DNA of 64,000 bases from a virus, in the IMG/VR virus record IMGVR_UViG_3300027850_000003, positions 1 to 64,000 of that record. One strand, given 5' to 3'. The position numbers were made by a program, and so were the translations under genes. Below, one piece after another: positions 55,110-62,598 of the stretch; positions within the stretch are counted from its first letter, which is position 1, and every line of letters begins with the position of its first letter. The notes beneath the pieces are model-generated. The model was not told where the DNA came from. It did no database searches and worked only from the letters and a program-made list of their open reading frames with translations.

Positions 55110-55164
55110 GGCTAACTAGGGAATTGCACCTTAGTGATGGGCTTTATTTATTTACCTAATAGCC
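55110..55164 (-). ncRNA. tRNA-like element T7
   Basis: Minus strand: GGCTA ... TAGCC closes 45 nt containing ACTAAGG TGCAATT CCCTAGT, a T-arm-like hairpin with one A-C mismatch. The middle is AT-rich without a clear second hairpin. It lies just after the stop of the 55171 gene, in the leader of the 972-aa gene. Confidence 0.4.
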
Positions 55165-55170
55165 GTTAGA

Positions 55171-55494
55171 CTACAAGCCTTTGATTTGTTCTAAGTAGAT
55201 CGAAAAATCATCCTGTTGTGCTTTGTTTTTCTCTATTAGCTCTTTCAAAGATGCTAGAAGACCATCAATAAAATTACACCTTTCAGAGATAGGGAGCAGG
55301 TCTCCGTTATCCACCAGCCACGGTAAATTTACTATACCGTCATCAGCTTTATAGTATATTCCAACTTTCCCATCGTACTCTAATAAAAAATCTCCCTCTA
55401 AGCTATCTCGTATGTAACTCTCGACTTCTGTGTAAAGGATCTTTTCGATGACTAAATCAACTAATTTCTCAAACTGATTTTTGGTTAGTGACAT
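55171..55494 (-). CDS. Hypothetical acidic protein, 107 aa
   Basis: Not recognised. Helical ends (LTKNQFEKLVDLVIEKILYT, GLLASLKELIEKNKAQQDDF) with a beta-rich centre (DFLLEYDGKVGIYYKADDGI). First gene after element T7. Confidence 0.5.
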   Translation of the reverse strand: MSLTKNQFEKLVDLVIEKILYTEVESYIRDSLEGDFLLEYDGKVGIYYKADDGIVNLPWLVDNGDLLPISERCNFIDGLLASLKELIEKNKAQQDDFSIYLEQIKGL

Positions 55495-55595
55495 GATTTT
55501 CTTTATCTTTCTAACGTGTTTTCTCAGTCAGTATAGATCACTTTTTAAGTAACCTATATTTGATGAGATGTCCTTAGTTACCTCGGACGATTGAG

Positions 55596-55883
55596 TTATG
55601 GGAATAGTCTATTTGACTCTGCAATTAAAGAGATAAGCTCAACAGTTTCAAATGTCCTTTGAGATTTTTCACTTCCTAGTGAGATATAATTGAAATCTCT
55701 GTCACATATCAAATCTAAATACTGAATAGAATTAGCACGTATTCCGACTTTACTCATTGTTACTATCTGATAAGCGTTCCCATTGGTGAAGTGTTCAGTG
55801 AATGTCACAACGTCCCAATCGCGGAATAAATCAGGTGCATCTTTAACTGTGGAAGCTACTGTGTACTGTGTTTGAGTAGTCAT
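55596..55883 (-). CDS. Hypothetical protein, 95 aa, paralogue of 56800-57393
   Basis: Begins MTTQTQYTVASTVKDAPDLF and contains YLDLICDRDFNYISL; the 56800 gene begins MTTQTQPTVASTVKGDVPEL and contains FTDLICDRDFNYLSA. So the two are a recent duplicate pair, this one ending earlier. Leader hairpin at 55904-55923 and element T8 lie upstream. Function unknown. Confidence 0.6.
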   Translation of the reverse strand: MTTQTQYTVASTVKDAPDLFRDWDVVTFTEHFTNGNAYQIVTMSKVGIRANSIQYLDLICDRDFNYISLGSEKSQRTFETVELISLIAESNRLFP

Positions 55884-55903
55884 TGTGTATCCTTTGTGTA
55901 AAA

Positions 55904-55923
55904 GTCACCCGGAATTAGGTAAC
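55904..55923 (-). promoter_or_regulatory. CCGG leader hairpin (copy 1)
   Basis: Minus strand: GTTAC - CTAATTCCGG - GTGAC, a 5-bp stem (one G-T), 20 nt before the ATG at 55883. Same sequence plan at 57410-57429 and 57898-57917, each time just downstream of a T-arm-like element. Confidence 0.55.
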
Positions 55924-55926
55924 AAA

Positions 55927-55976
55927 GCTCTAATCAAGACTTTCACTTGATAGTAAGATATAAGAACCTATAGAGC
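55927..55976 (-). ncRNA. tRNA-like three-way junction T8
   Basis: Minus strand: GCTCTA - TAGG TTCTTATAT CTTA - CT - ATCAAG TGAAAGT CTTGAT - TAGAGC. Compared with T2, T-arm bases differ on both sides of the stem yet pairing is kept. Confidence 0.6.
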
Positions 55977-55984
55977 AGTTAGAC

Positions 55985-56191
55985 TTAGTAATTTTCCGTT
56001 TCTACGGTAATCTTGAATCCCACTACCTTTAGATACATTTTGAAGTGCGATTTCTCAACACCTTTACCTCCTACATCTACAAAATTACTCTTATAGTAGA
56101 CGTTGAACCGCCCATCATCAGTGTACATTCCCACATTCAGTGCATCAGAAAACAAGTCGATAGAACCGTTAGCAGTTACGATTAATGTCAT
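55985..56191 (-). CDS. Hypothetical beta-rich protein, 68 aa, paralogue of 48382-48579
   Basis: Start taken at ATG 56189-56191, the position that aligns with the start of the 48382 paralogue; a GTG at 56228-56230 would overlap element T9. Reads MTLIVTANGSIDLFSDALNV, then GMYTDDGRFNVYYKSNFVDV. Function unknown. Confidence 0.55.
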   Translation of the reverse strand: MTLIVTANGSIDLFSDALNVGMYTDDGRFNVYYKSNFVDVGGKGVEKSHFKMYLKVVGFKITVETENY

Positions 56192-56229
56192 GGTCTTAGC
56201 AGCTAGTCGGTAAAGAATTACTAGCAACA

Positions 56230-56290
56230 CTCTTTCTAGGAGTCGAACCTAGATCAAGCTAACCCGATTATTTAATCGTATAGCAAAGAG
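56230..56290 (-). ncRNA. tRNA-like element T9
   Basis: Minus strand: CTCTTT - GCTATACGATTAAATAATCG - GGTTAGC TTGAT - CTAGG TTCGACT CCTAG - AAAGAG. A 6-bp closing stem, a long single arm (GCTA / TAGC around CGATT / AATCG) and a canonical-looking T-arm. It fills the gap between two small genes. Confidence 0.55.
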
Positions 56291-56296
56291 AAGAAA

Positions 56297-56695
56297 TTAG
56301 ATGCGGGGATAATTTTGTATATCCGTCTCGCAGAACTCTAGGTATTCTACACTATTTAGCTCCACCTGCTCGTTGTAAGCAGCGTTTGTATCCGAGATAT
56401 GCTCAGGTTGTTTAGTAACAGGTTTTACTAATTTAGCTTTGGGATTGCGTGTGCGTTGTGTCGCTAGGTTTCCCCAGCTTACTACCTCAAAGTTTGGTTC
56501 GATCCAGTTCCCCCAGTCACTTTTATTAGTAGAGCCAATTGGAAAGTGAGCCGGACTTTGACTCGCCCACAGTTTAGCTTGACCTATTGCCTTTACCTCC
56601 GACAGGAAGAAGCTAACAGTGATCCCGCCTGGATTAGGTACACTCCAGAACTCATTAAGATTGACAGAAGTGTTAATTGTGTTAGTGGTAATCAT
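56297..56695 (-). CDS. Hypothetical protein, 132 aa
   Basis: Not recognised. Beta-rich with many Trp (NEFWSVPNPGGITVSFFLSE, AKLWASQSPAHFPIGSTNKS, DWGNWIEPNFEVVSWGNLAT). Ends with an acidic stretch. Part of the orphan operon. Confidence 0.5.
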   Translation of the reverse strand: MITTNTINTSVNLNEFWSVPNPGGITVSFFLSEVKAIGQAKLWASQSPAHFPIGSTNKSDWGNWIEPNFEVVSWGNLATQRTRNPKAKLVKPVTKQPEHISDTNAAYNEQVELNSVEYLEFCETDIQNYPRI

Positions 56696-56743
56696 GGTAC
56701 AAGATAAGCTACATGGAATAAGAAATTTCTCATATAGCTAATT

Positions 56744-56791
56744 CCCCAAATAAGACTTTCACTTAAAAGACAGATATAAGAACTGTTAGGG
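56744..56791 (-). ncRNA. tRNA-like three-way junction T10
   Basis: Minus strand: CCCTAA - CAG TTCTTATAT CTG - TCTTT - TAAG TGAAAGT CTTA - TTTGGGG region. The closing stem is CCCTAA / TTGGGG with one T-G pair; both the closing stem and the D-arm-like stem differ from T2, T8 and T11 but still pair, and the TTCTTATAT and TGAAAGT loops are identical. Confidence 0.55.
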
Positions 56792-56799
56792 CGGTTGAG

Positions 56800-57393
56800 T
56801 TAGATGATAAAACAGAACACGTTACGGATGAACTCAACACTTTTCATTTTCTCTCCGTCAATTTTCCCGTAGTGGAATAAAGCAGAACATAACCTATCAT
56901 CAATTTCACCTACACTTCCTCTGAACGCTCCTAGTATTCGCCAAAAGCAGATACTTACTACACAATCATCATCACATTGAATGTGGATTATAGCATCTGA
57001 TATTGGGTGCAAACCTTCTGCACGGAATACCAAGTTACCTAGTGAATATTGCAAGATTTTGGCTGATGAGTCTAAGACTTGTTCCTTCAAGGATTGACTT
57101 TTGATCGTACCCGTAGCTGACAAGGTTTTTACCTCATAATCCAGTTCCCGTTGCCTGATGCTTTCTAGTGCGTTATCTGATGCTGAGAGATAATTGAAAT
57201 CTCTGTCACATATTAAGTCAGTAAAGTGATTAGAGCTGGCGCTCAGTTCATTTTTACTCGTCACTACTATCTGGTAGATACCTCCGTAATTAGCAACATA
57301 TTCAGTCGATGTTACAACGTGCCAACTCGAAAATAGCTCAGGTACGTCACCTTTAACTGTAGAAGCTACTGTAGGCTGTGTTTGAGTAGTCAT
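56800..57393 (-). CDS. Hypothetical protein, 197 aa, paralogue of 55596-55883
   Basis: Start taken at ATG 57391-57393 (MTTQTQPTVASTV), matching the paralogue and preceded by CGGAGAAAG; a GTG 21 nt upstream falls in the leader hairpin. N-terminal 85 residues match the paralogue; the remaining part (LQYSLGNLVFRAEGLHPISD, AIIHIQCDDDCVVSICFWRI) is unique. Function unknown. Confidence 0.6.
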   Translation of the reverse strand: MTTQTQPTVASTVKGDVPELFSSWHVVTSTEYVANYGGIYQIVVTSKNELSASSNHFTDLICDRDFNYLSASDNALESIRQRELDYEVKTLSATGTIKSQSLKEQVLDSSAKILQYSLGNLVFRAEGLHPISDAIIHIQCDDDCVVSICFWRILGAFRGSVGEIDDRLCSALFHYGKIDGEKMKSVEFIRNVFCFII

Positions 57394-57409
57394 GTGCTTT
57401 CTCCGATAA

Positions 57410-57429
57410 GTCACCCGGTATTAGGTAAC
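57410..57429 (-). promoter_or_regulatory. CCGG leader hairpin (copy 2)
   Basis: Minus strand: GTTAC - CTAATACCGG - GTGAC, 16 nt before the ATG at 57393. Confidence 0.55.
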
Positions 57430-57432
57430 GAT

Positions 57433-57483
57433 GCTCTAGTTAAGATTTTCACTTAACAGTTAGGATATAAGAACCTATAGAGC
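57433..57483 (-). ncRNA. tRNA-like three-way junction T11
   Basis: Minus strand: GCTCTA - TAGG TTCTTATAT CCTA - ACT - GTTAAG TGAAAAT CTTAAC - TAGAGC. All three stems are perfect Watson-Crick; relative to T8 the G-T pair of the D-arm-like stem has become G-C. Confidence 0.6.
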
Positions 57484-57490
57484 GGTTGAG

Positions 57491-57868
57491 TTAATCCTTT
57501 AGACGATCCATGATGTCATCTTTTGTCATCCAAGCTTGATACATTGAGTCTAACTTAGAATGAATTCGGCAACCTGTACTGATAAACTCTTCCCCGTCCT
57601 CATCAAGGTGAGACTGGAATGAGAAACCGCACGATGATTTAAAAATGCAATGTACCAGTTCCCCGACGATGTAGGGAGTGCCAACTACTTTTAACTGCCA
57701 CCGGATCGAGTTTGGATTACCGAGATAGTCAAGAGTCTCAAACTGAAAACCCGCATCGACTAAGTTGTGCTCAATCTTTAGTGCCTGTGAGACTTGGGTT
57801 AACAGTTCAGCAACCTCTGGGTTAGAAGAGAGATACTGTTGGCAGAATGCAGTTTGTGTAATAGCCAT
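57491..57868 (-). CDS. Hypothetical protein, 125 aa
   Basis: Not recognised. Helical N-terminus (AFCQQYLSSNPEVAELLTQV), beta middle (WQLKVVGTPYIVGELVHCIF), and a Cys-containing acidic end. First gene of the 46-58 kb minus-strand block, so its leader in the gene-free region may carry the main promoter. Confidence 0.5.
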   Translation of the reverse strand: MAITQTAFCQQYLSSNPEVAELLTQVSQALKIEHNLVDAGFQFETLDYLGNPNSIRWQLKVVGTPYIVGELVHCIFKSSCGFSFQSHLDEDGEEFISTGCRIHSKLDSMYQAWMTKDDIMDRLKD

Positions 57869-57897
57869 TTGATTTTCTCCGTTTGTTGTGTGTAAAA

Positions 57898-57917
57898 GTC
57901 ACCCGGTAGTGAGTGAC
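57898..57917 (-). promoter_or_regulatory. CCGG leader hairpin (copy 3)
   Basis: Minus strand: GTCAC - TCACTACCGG - GTGAC; compared with copies 1 and 2 the stem gains a perfect C-G in place of T-G. 29 nt before the ATG at 57868. Confidence 0.55.
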
Positions 57918-57927
57918 AAAGCTCATA

Positions 57928-57944
57928 GAAGGAATCGAACCTTC
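57928..57944 (-). ncRNA. T-arm-like hairpin T12
   Basis: Minus strand: GAAGG TTCGATT CCTTC, identical in form to a tRNA T-arm. No matching acceptor strand was found for the flanking TATGAGC. About 20 nt upstream is a TCTC / GAGA hairpin with a 7-nt loop, possibly a decayed anticodon arm. Confidence 0.45.
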
Positions 57945-58998
57945 TTCTCTTGATTTGAGATTGTCCCGCACACGATCGAGTAACTCCTAAGAGATTTTAG
58001 ACCGTGATTAGTAGGTGACTTATTTTCCCGGGCGGGCTAGATAACTATTATAGTAAGAACTTTTTAGCTCCTACCTAGCAACCTAGATCCGCGGGGATGA
58101 TTTGAGGTACGCAGGTAACTTAGCGATCTCTTATCTTTGATATCTCCTCCTGGTAACTTAGGAAGTGTGTTTCTTAACTCTTATAATCTATCTTTTATCT
58201 CTTAGAGTGTCAAGTCTTTTTAAACTTTTCTCTTATAAGATTTTCTGATGGACTAAAGGTTAGAAGTTCCTTTTAGGCTTATGAAAGCTTTAAAGGTTTG
58301 GCGCGGTTAGAGTGCTGTGTGTGTCCTCCCCGTTTCCATGTATTTAAGATAACAAGTCTTTAGGGATGTGTCAAGCCCTTAAGCGTGTTACTTTCAAACT
58401 ACTTTTCCACTACACGTCTCGGTATCTCTTAAGACTTCTAAGGTGGTCTATAGGGATATAGATAGATAGTACATTTAACGCTCCAGCATCGGTTGAGCAG
58501 GAAGATAGAGCCATCTGGTAGCATTCTGGTAAGGATTAATAGGGATAATATAAGCAATCCCATGTAGTAGTCTGATAATGGACTAGGGTTCCACTACTAA
58601 ATAGGGATAGGGCTTAGGTCTAGCTGAGATGGTAGCAGTCTATGGGAGTACAGGTATAGTAGACGCTCTCGAACCATTACACAGTCTATGGTCTAGGTTC
58701 ACAATCAATCGAACACCTATATATAAGGATCATAGGGTAGCAGATAGTTATCAGATGTCAAGTTAAAATATCTTATAGGTATAATGGATGGAATAGGGAA
58801 TGGTTATATGGAGGTATGTATATGATATATAAGTGAGAGTATACAATGTATAAGAGGCATATTTTGGGGATTTGTGAGTTATTACCCCCTTAACCCTATA
58901 ACAACTAAACCAAACCTAATAACAAATAACCACATTAAATATTAGTTTAAAATACCAAGTAGAATAAGAATAGAGAACATTAATAGTAGATATACAAT

Positions 58999-59673
58999 AT
59001 GGCATTTGAAAAGAAATGGGATTGGGAGTCAATCAGAATGGACTATATGATAGGAGAGATATACATTAATAAGAGTGGTTTAGAAACACATCGACCATTC
59101 ACCATCGCTCGACTATCTGAAAAACATGGAATTCCAAACCCTACAATAGCTGAAAGATGTAAAAAAGAAAAATGGGTTCATCAACGTAACCTATTAGACT
59201 CTCAACTAAAAAGAAGAATGACTGAAGGTAAAGTCACTTCTATATTAGGAGAAGCTAGTATGTTTGATAACTTAGCTCTTGCACAACTAGGTAAAACTAG
59301 CGAATTAGTAAACGCCTATTTTAAACAATATACTGATGTCTTAGCTAGGGACATTAACACTTATGAGTTAGAGTCAGAAGTATACGAACCTCCTAAGATT
59401 AATCCCAGAGACTTAAAGGATATAGTAGGAGTAATCAAAGAAATCCATACCTTATCCAAAGTAATAATGGGAACAGATACTCTCCAAGACAAACTAGAAG
59501 AGATACAAAATAAAAATAAGACTAAACAATTTAAACCCACTGAGATGAATGACAGGATCAAAAAACTCTTAGAGGAAAGACAACGAATGCAATCTATGAT
59601 GAGCCAAGAGAAACGAGCAGTTGAGGAAGTAAATATCTTCAACGTAAAAACAATAACTGAGATAGAATCTTAA
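58999..59673 (+). CDS. Putative terminase small subunit
   Basis: 224 residues. N-terminal WDWESIRMDYMIGEIYINKS then RPFTIARLSEKHGIPNPTIA ERCKKEKW matches the helix-turn-helix pattern (W..IR..Y..G........P.TL..LA..HG....T...R...E.W) of small terminases and related DNA-binding phage proteins. The C-terminal half is coiled-coil-like with LKDIVGVIKEIHTLSKVIMG and KKLLEERQRMQSMMSQEKR. In the family it recognises the packaging site and recruits the large subunit. No large terminase follows, so the assignment is only fair. Confidence 0.45.
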   Translation: MAFEKKWDWESIRMDYMIGEIYINKSGLETHRPFTIARLSEKHGIPNPTIAERCKKEKWVHQRNLLDSQLKRRMTEGKVTSILGEASMFDNLALAQLGKTSELVNAYFKQYTDVLARDINTYELESEVYEPPKINPRDLKDIVGVIKEIHTLSKVIMGTDTLQDKLEEIQNKNKTKQFKPTEMNDRIKKLLEERQRMQSMMSQEKRAVEEVNIFNVKTITEIES

Positions 59674-59689
59674 CCCTTAATATAAAAAG

Positions 59690-59720
59690 AACTCCTTAGC
59701 TAAATACTAGGGAGTTTTAT
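59690..59720 (+). terminator. Terminator after the 58999 gene
   Basis: AACTCC / GGAGTT stem with an inner TAG / CTA extension, then TTTT, 17 nt after the stop codon. Confidence 0.65.
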
Positions 59721-59763
59721 TACTATAAGAGTTAAAAAAGGAGCTTTGAAACTATCTTAACTC

Positions 59764-60345
59764 CTATACTTTCCAGTTATCTAAGTTAGTAATATCTAAA
59801 TCATTAGTAGCAAAATGTTCAACTGCTTTATCAGTAGCTTTAGTAAAGTCCTGGTCAATGAAAGCTTTTATTTTATAAGACTTCTCACTATGCTCAATAG
59901 TTAAATAATTATGCTTAGAGTCTAATAGTGAAAGAGTTAAGAGGTATTTATTACAGAAGCTAGGTAGCTGCTTAGGAATAGCCACATAGCATGAACCACA
60001 CTCTTCAACGTTTCCCATTAAATTATTATTGAGATCAATCCATTGACATTTAGAGACTTTAACAGTAGTGATAGAAGGTTTAATAGTAAATTCTTTTTTC
60101 TCCAATTGAGCTATTGACTTTTTACTTGCTAAGTCAGTTTTTTCTATTTTTTGTTCAGGTATTTGGTAGCAGTATTCATAACCAGAAGAGAAGAAGGAGT
60201 CTAAATAGTCTACTTGAGTAAACTTATCGAAGTAGGAATGATTATAGATAATAATAGTACCAAATTCAGTATCAATCCTTTTCTTAATGTGGATGATATC
60301 TTCTTTATTACGGATTAGGAAATTAGTAAGTATTTGCTGAATCAT
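59764..60345 (-). CDS. Hypothetical protein, 193 aa
   Basis: Not recognised. A Cys-containing centre (CQWIDLNNNLMGNVEECGSC) and an alpha/beta C-terminus (YLTIEHSEKSYKIKAFIDQD). Convergent with the 58999 gene. About 20 nt upstream of its ATG the leader contains GGAGTAACTAG, nearly the loop sequence of the hairpin family but without a stem. Confidence 0.5.
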   Translation of the reverse strand: MIQQILTNFLIRNKEDIIHIKKRIDTEFGTIIIYNHSYFDKFTQVDYLDSFFSSGYEYCYQIPEQKIEKTDLASKKSIAQLEKKEFTIKPSITTVKVSKCQWIDLNNNLMGNVEECGSCYVAIPKQLPSFCNKYLLTLSLLDSKHNYLTIEHSEKSYKIKAFIDQDFTKATDKAVEHFATNDLDITNLDNWKV

Positions 60346-60481
60346 TATTTTATTATTAATAGTTTTCTAGTTACTCCTTACATTATAGCAAGATAAGAGC
60401 TATTCTCCTAGCTACTAATATAGGAATGAGAGAACGAGTTCAGGCGAGAGAAAGAATGAGACTTAGTTACCTTGAGTTATT

Positions 60482-60507
60482 GGAAGAGTAGGATTCTTCC
60501 TTTTTTT
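60482..60507 (+). terminator. Plus-strand terminator upstream of the second island
   Basis: GGAAGA - GTAGGAT - TCTTCC followed by seven T. It would stop rightward transcription before the helicase-like island at 60580. Confidence 0.7.
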
Positions 60508-60579
60508 ACTGTAACTATACTTTTGGTTAGTCTATTATTTCAGATATTTTTGGAAAAACTTACAAAACTTATTTATTAG

Positions 60580-60610
60580 ATTCCATTTTTTACAGTAATT
60601 ATTCAGTATA
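60580..60610. repeat. Left 31-bp inverted repeat of the second helicase-like island
   Basis: Perfect inverted match to 62507-62537, containing TTTTTTACAGTAATTATTC. The repeat runs into a TATAAT (60607-60612) that may be the promoter of the gene. The sequence is unrelated to the 39-bp repeat of the first island although the enclosed genes are paralogues. Confidence 0.85.
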
Positions 60611-60644
60611 ATAGATATATAAACTAATAAAAAAGGTAATATCT

Positions 60645-62477
60645 GTGTCTGATATAATTAAAATCCAAGCTCCTGAGTCTGCTCTTTATATGAGTAACTT
60701 TATGACTGAGCTTCCTCACGGCATTATAAATAAAAAAGCTTGCGGAGTAGGAGGTAGTTTCATTGCTATTACTAATCCAGAGAATTATATTATTGCTGTA
60801 CCTACTACAGAATTAATAAAGAATAAATGTTTTCAACACTCTGATTTACTAGGTATTTACTCAATTAAAGATAGTGGAGTTACCTTCAAAATGTTTAAAG
60901 AGTATATTGAGACTCATAAAGTCTTTAAGATAATGACAACCTATGATTCTTTACCTAGAGTAGTCAAATGGTTAAAAGCTTTAAAATTAAATGTCTATGA
61001 AGACTTTAAACTTTTAATAGATGAGTACCATAAAATTCTTAGTGATTATAGTTATAGAGATAAAGCAATACAAGGGCTATTAGAAGAGTCATTAAAATTT
61101 AACTACTATACTTTCCTTTCTGCTACTCCGATTAACCCTAAGTTTATTCCTAAAGAATTAGTCGAATTACCTTACTATGAAATTGAATGGCATAGTACCA
61201 AAAGTATTAAACCTTATAGGAAAAAGACTGCTAAACCTTTACTTCATGCAGCTCATATCATTAGCAATTATAAAGCTAATAACTATTCCGCTGAACTTAA
61301 AGTAGACGGACAAATCTGTATTAGTAATGAAGCGTATTTCTTTGTAAACTCAGTTCATTCTATAGCAGATATCTTACACGCAACTAACTTAGTTCCAAGT
61401 GAAGTAAAAATTATCTGTGCTAATAATTCCACTAATAGAGATGTGTTAGACCCTTTTCCTATTTCATCAGTAACAGATACAAATAAACCTTTTACATTTG
61501 TTACTTCTAAATCTTTTTTAGGATGCGACTTCTACTCAGAAAGTGGGATAGTTTATATGATTAGTAATGTAAATAAGAAACATACTCTACTAGATATTTC
61601 AACTGATATTTTTCAGATTAGTGGGAGAATCAGAAATACTAATAATCCTTTTAGAAATATTCTTTTCCACATTTATAATACTGGAACTTCTGATTTAACT
61701 AAAGAAGAGTTTGAAACTATTTTAGAAGAGAAAGTAGCTAATACTAATGTTCAAATAGAAACTTTTAATGGACTAAGTGAACTAGCAAAGAAAGCTAATC
61801 TTAAAAGATACTCAATGGATTTAGAAGATGATTATAGTTATTACAATCCAGATACTAATCTCTTACAATTTAATGAACTAAAGAAACTAAATGAAGAGTT
61901 TCAGTTTAGTATTATCAATGATATTTATACTAATGGTTTCTCAGTTAGAAGTGCTTATGAAAATGCAGGATTTGATGTAAGTGAAGATCAAGAATATATT
62001 TCCTATGAAGAAGATTTCATTGAAAATATGACAAAGATTAGCTTCAAAGGTATCATGCTAGAGTATTGTAAGCTAGCAGATAATATTGAGAATTTAGATT
62101 TAGAATTTGTAAACAGTAGAAGATTTACTTTAGAAAAACTAGCTCAAGAAAATTTATCATTAGATATAAAAGAGATAGTAAAAAAAGTAGGAACTAAAAG
62201 AATCCGAACACTAAATTATGCTAAAGTAGCTATCAACAAAGAATTATATAGCAAGTGTGATGAGGTGAAAGATGCTATTAGTGAAGCGATCTACAACAAA
62301 CTAGAGAAGAATACTTTTTATTCTACAGCTCAAATTAAACAAGTTTTAGGAAAAATTTATAAAGATTTTAAGATTGAAAAAACACCTAAAGCAGTAGAAC
62401 TTGATAAATATTGTAGTATTCGCAAGGTAAGTAGAACTGTAGAAAATAAATTAGTTAAAGGAGTCTTTATAGTGTAA
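60645..62477 (+). CDS. Degenerate SF2-helicase-like protein within an inverted-repeat island (paralogue of 12475-14154)
   Basis: 610 residues from a GTG with an AAAGG site; an ATG at 60690 is a possible later start. Motif order as in the paralogue: CGVGGSFIAI at the P-loop position (no Lys), IIAVPT, LLIDEYHKILSD (Walker B), FLSATPI (motif III), VNSVHSIADIL, QISGRIRNTNNPFRN (motif VI). C-terminal domain about 470-610 with FYSTAQIKQVLGKIYKDFKI and a basic end RKVSRTVENKLVKGV is shared with the GIY-YIG fusion. Together with the following GIY-YIG gene it looks like a mobile unit. Confidence 0.7.
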   Translation: MSDIIKIQAPESALYMSNFMTELPHGIINKKACGVGGSFIAITNPENYIIAVPTTELIKNKCFQHSDLLGIYSIKDSGVTFKMFKEYIETHKVFKIMTTYDSLPRVVKWLKALKLNVYEDFKLLIDEYHKILSDYSYRDKAIQGLLEESLKFNYYTFLSATPINPKFIPKELVELPYYEIEWHSTKSIKPYRKKTAKPLLHAAHIISNYKANNYSAELKVDGQICISNEAYFFVNSVHSIADILHATNLVPSEVKIICANNSTNRDVLDPFPISSVTDTNKPFTFVTSKSFLGCDFYSESGIVYMISNVNKKHTLLDISTDIFQISGRIRNTNNPFRNILFHIYNTGTSDLTKEEFETILEEKVANTNVQIETFNGLSELAKKANLKRYSMDLEDDYSYYNPDTNLLQFNELKKLNEEFQFSIINDIYTNGFSVRSAYENAGFDVSEDQEYISYEEDFIENMTKISFKGIMLEYCKLADNIENLDLEFVNSRRFTLEKLAQENLSLDIKEIVKKVGTKRIRTLNYAKVAINKELYSKCDEVKDAISEAIYNKLEKNTFYSTAQIKQVLGKIYKDFKIEKTPKAVELDKYCSIRKVSRTVENKLVKGVFIV

Positions 62478-62506
62478 TTACCTTTTCTCTAAGTATTTTT
62501 ATCCTA

Positions 62507-62537
62507 TATACTGAATAATTACTGTAAAAAATGGAAT
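62507..62537. repeat. Right 31-bp inverted repeat of the second helicase-like island
   Basis: Exact reverse complement of 60580-60610, 30 nt after the stop codon. The following TTATAATAGAGG may be the promoter of the GIY-YIG gene downstream, which lies outside the repeat. Confidence 0.85.
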
Positions 62538-62598
62538 ACTAAGTTATAATAGAGGTAGTTAAGTGAGAACTCTCAGCATTAAATTACCTCTTTCTTTT

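Larger units (their letters stand above)
57869..58998. other. 1.1-kb gene-free divergent control region
   Basis: No supported open frame. It separates the long leftward operon from the rightward gene at 58999. The leftmost 150 bp hold a CCGG leader hairpin and T-arm hairpin T12. The rest is less AT-rich than most of the window and rich in short near-repeats such as AGTCTATGG (about 58638 and 58684), AATAGGGATA (about 58539 and 58600) and TATAGGGATATAGATAGATAG. A TATAAT near 58780 may be the -10 of the rightward gene. Candidate for early promoters, a replication origin or a packaging site. Confidence 0.5.

Noticed and set aside
47027-58020. Canonical tRNA genes
   Set aside because: T-arm-like hairpins are clear, but no element has acceptor, D, anticodon and T arms with the required conserved bases; T4 comes closest and still fails at several positions.
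60426-60491. 21-codon plus-strand frame before the 60482-60507 terminator
   Set aside because: GGA directly abuts the ATG so no proper ribosome spacing, and the stop lies inside the terminator stem; too short to support.
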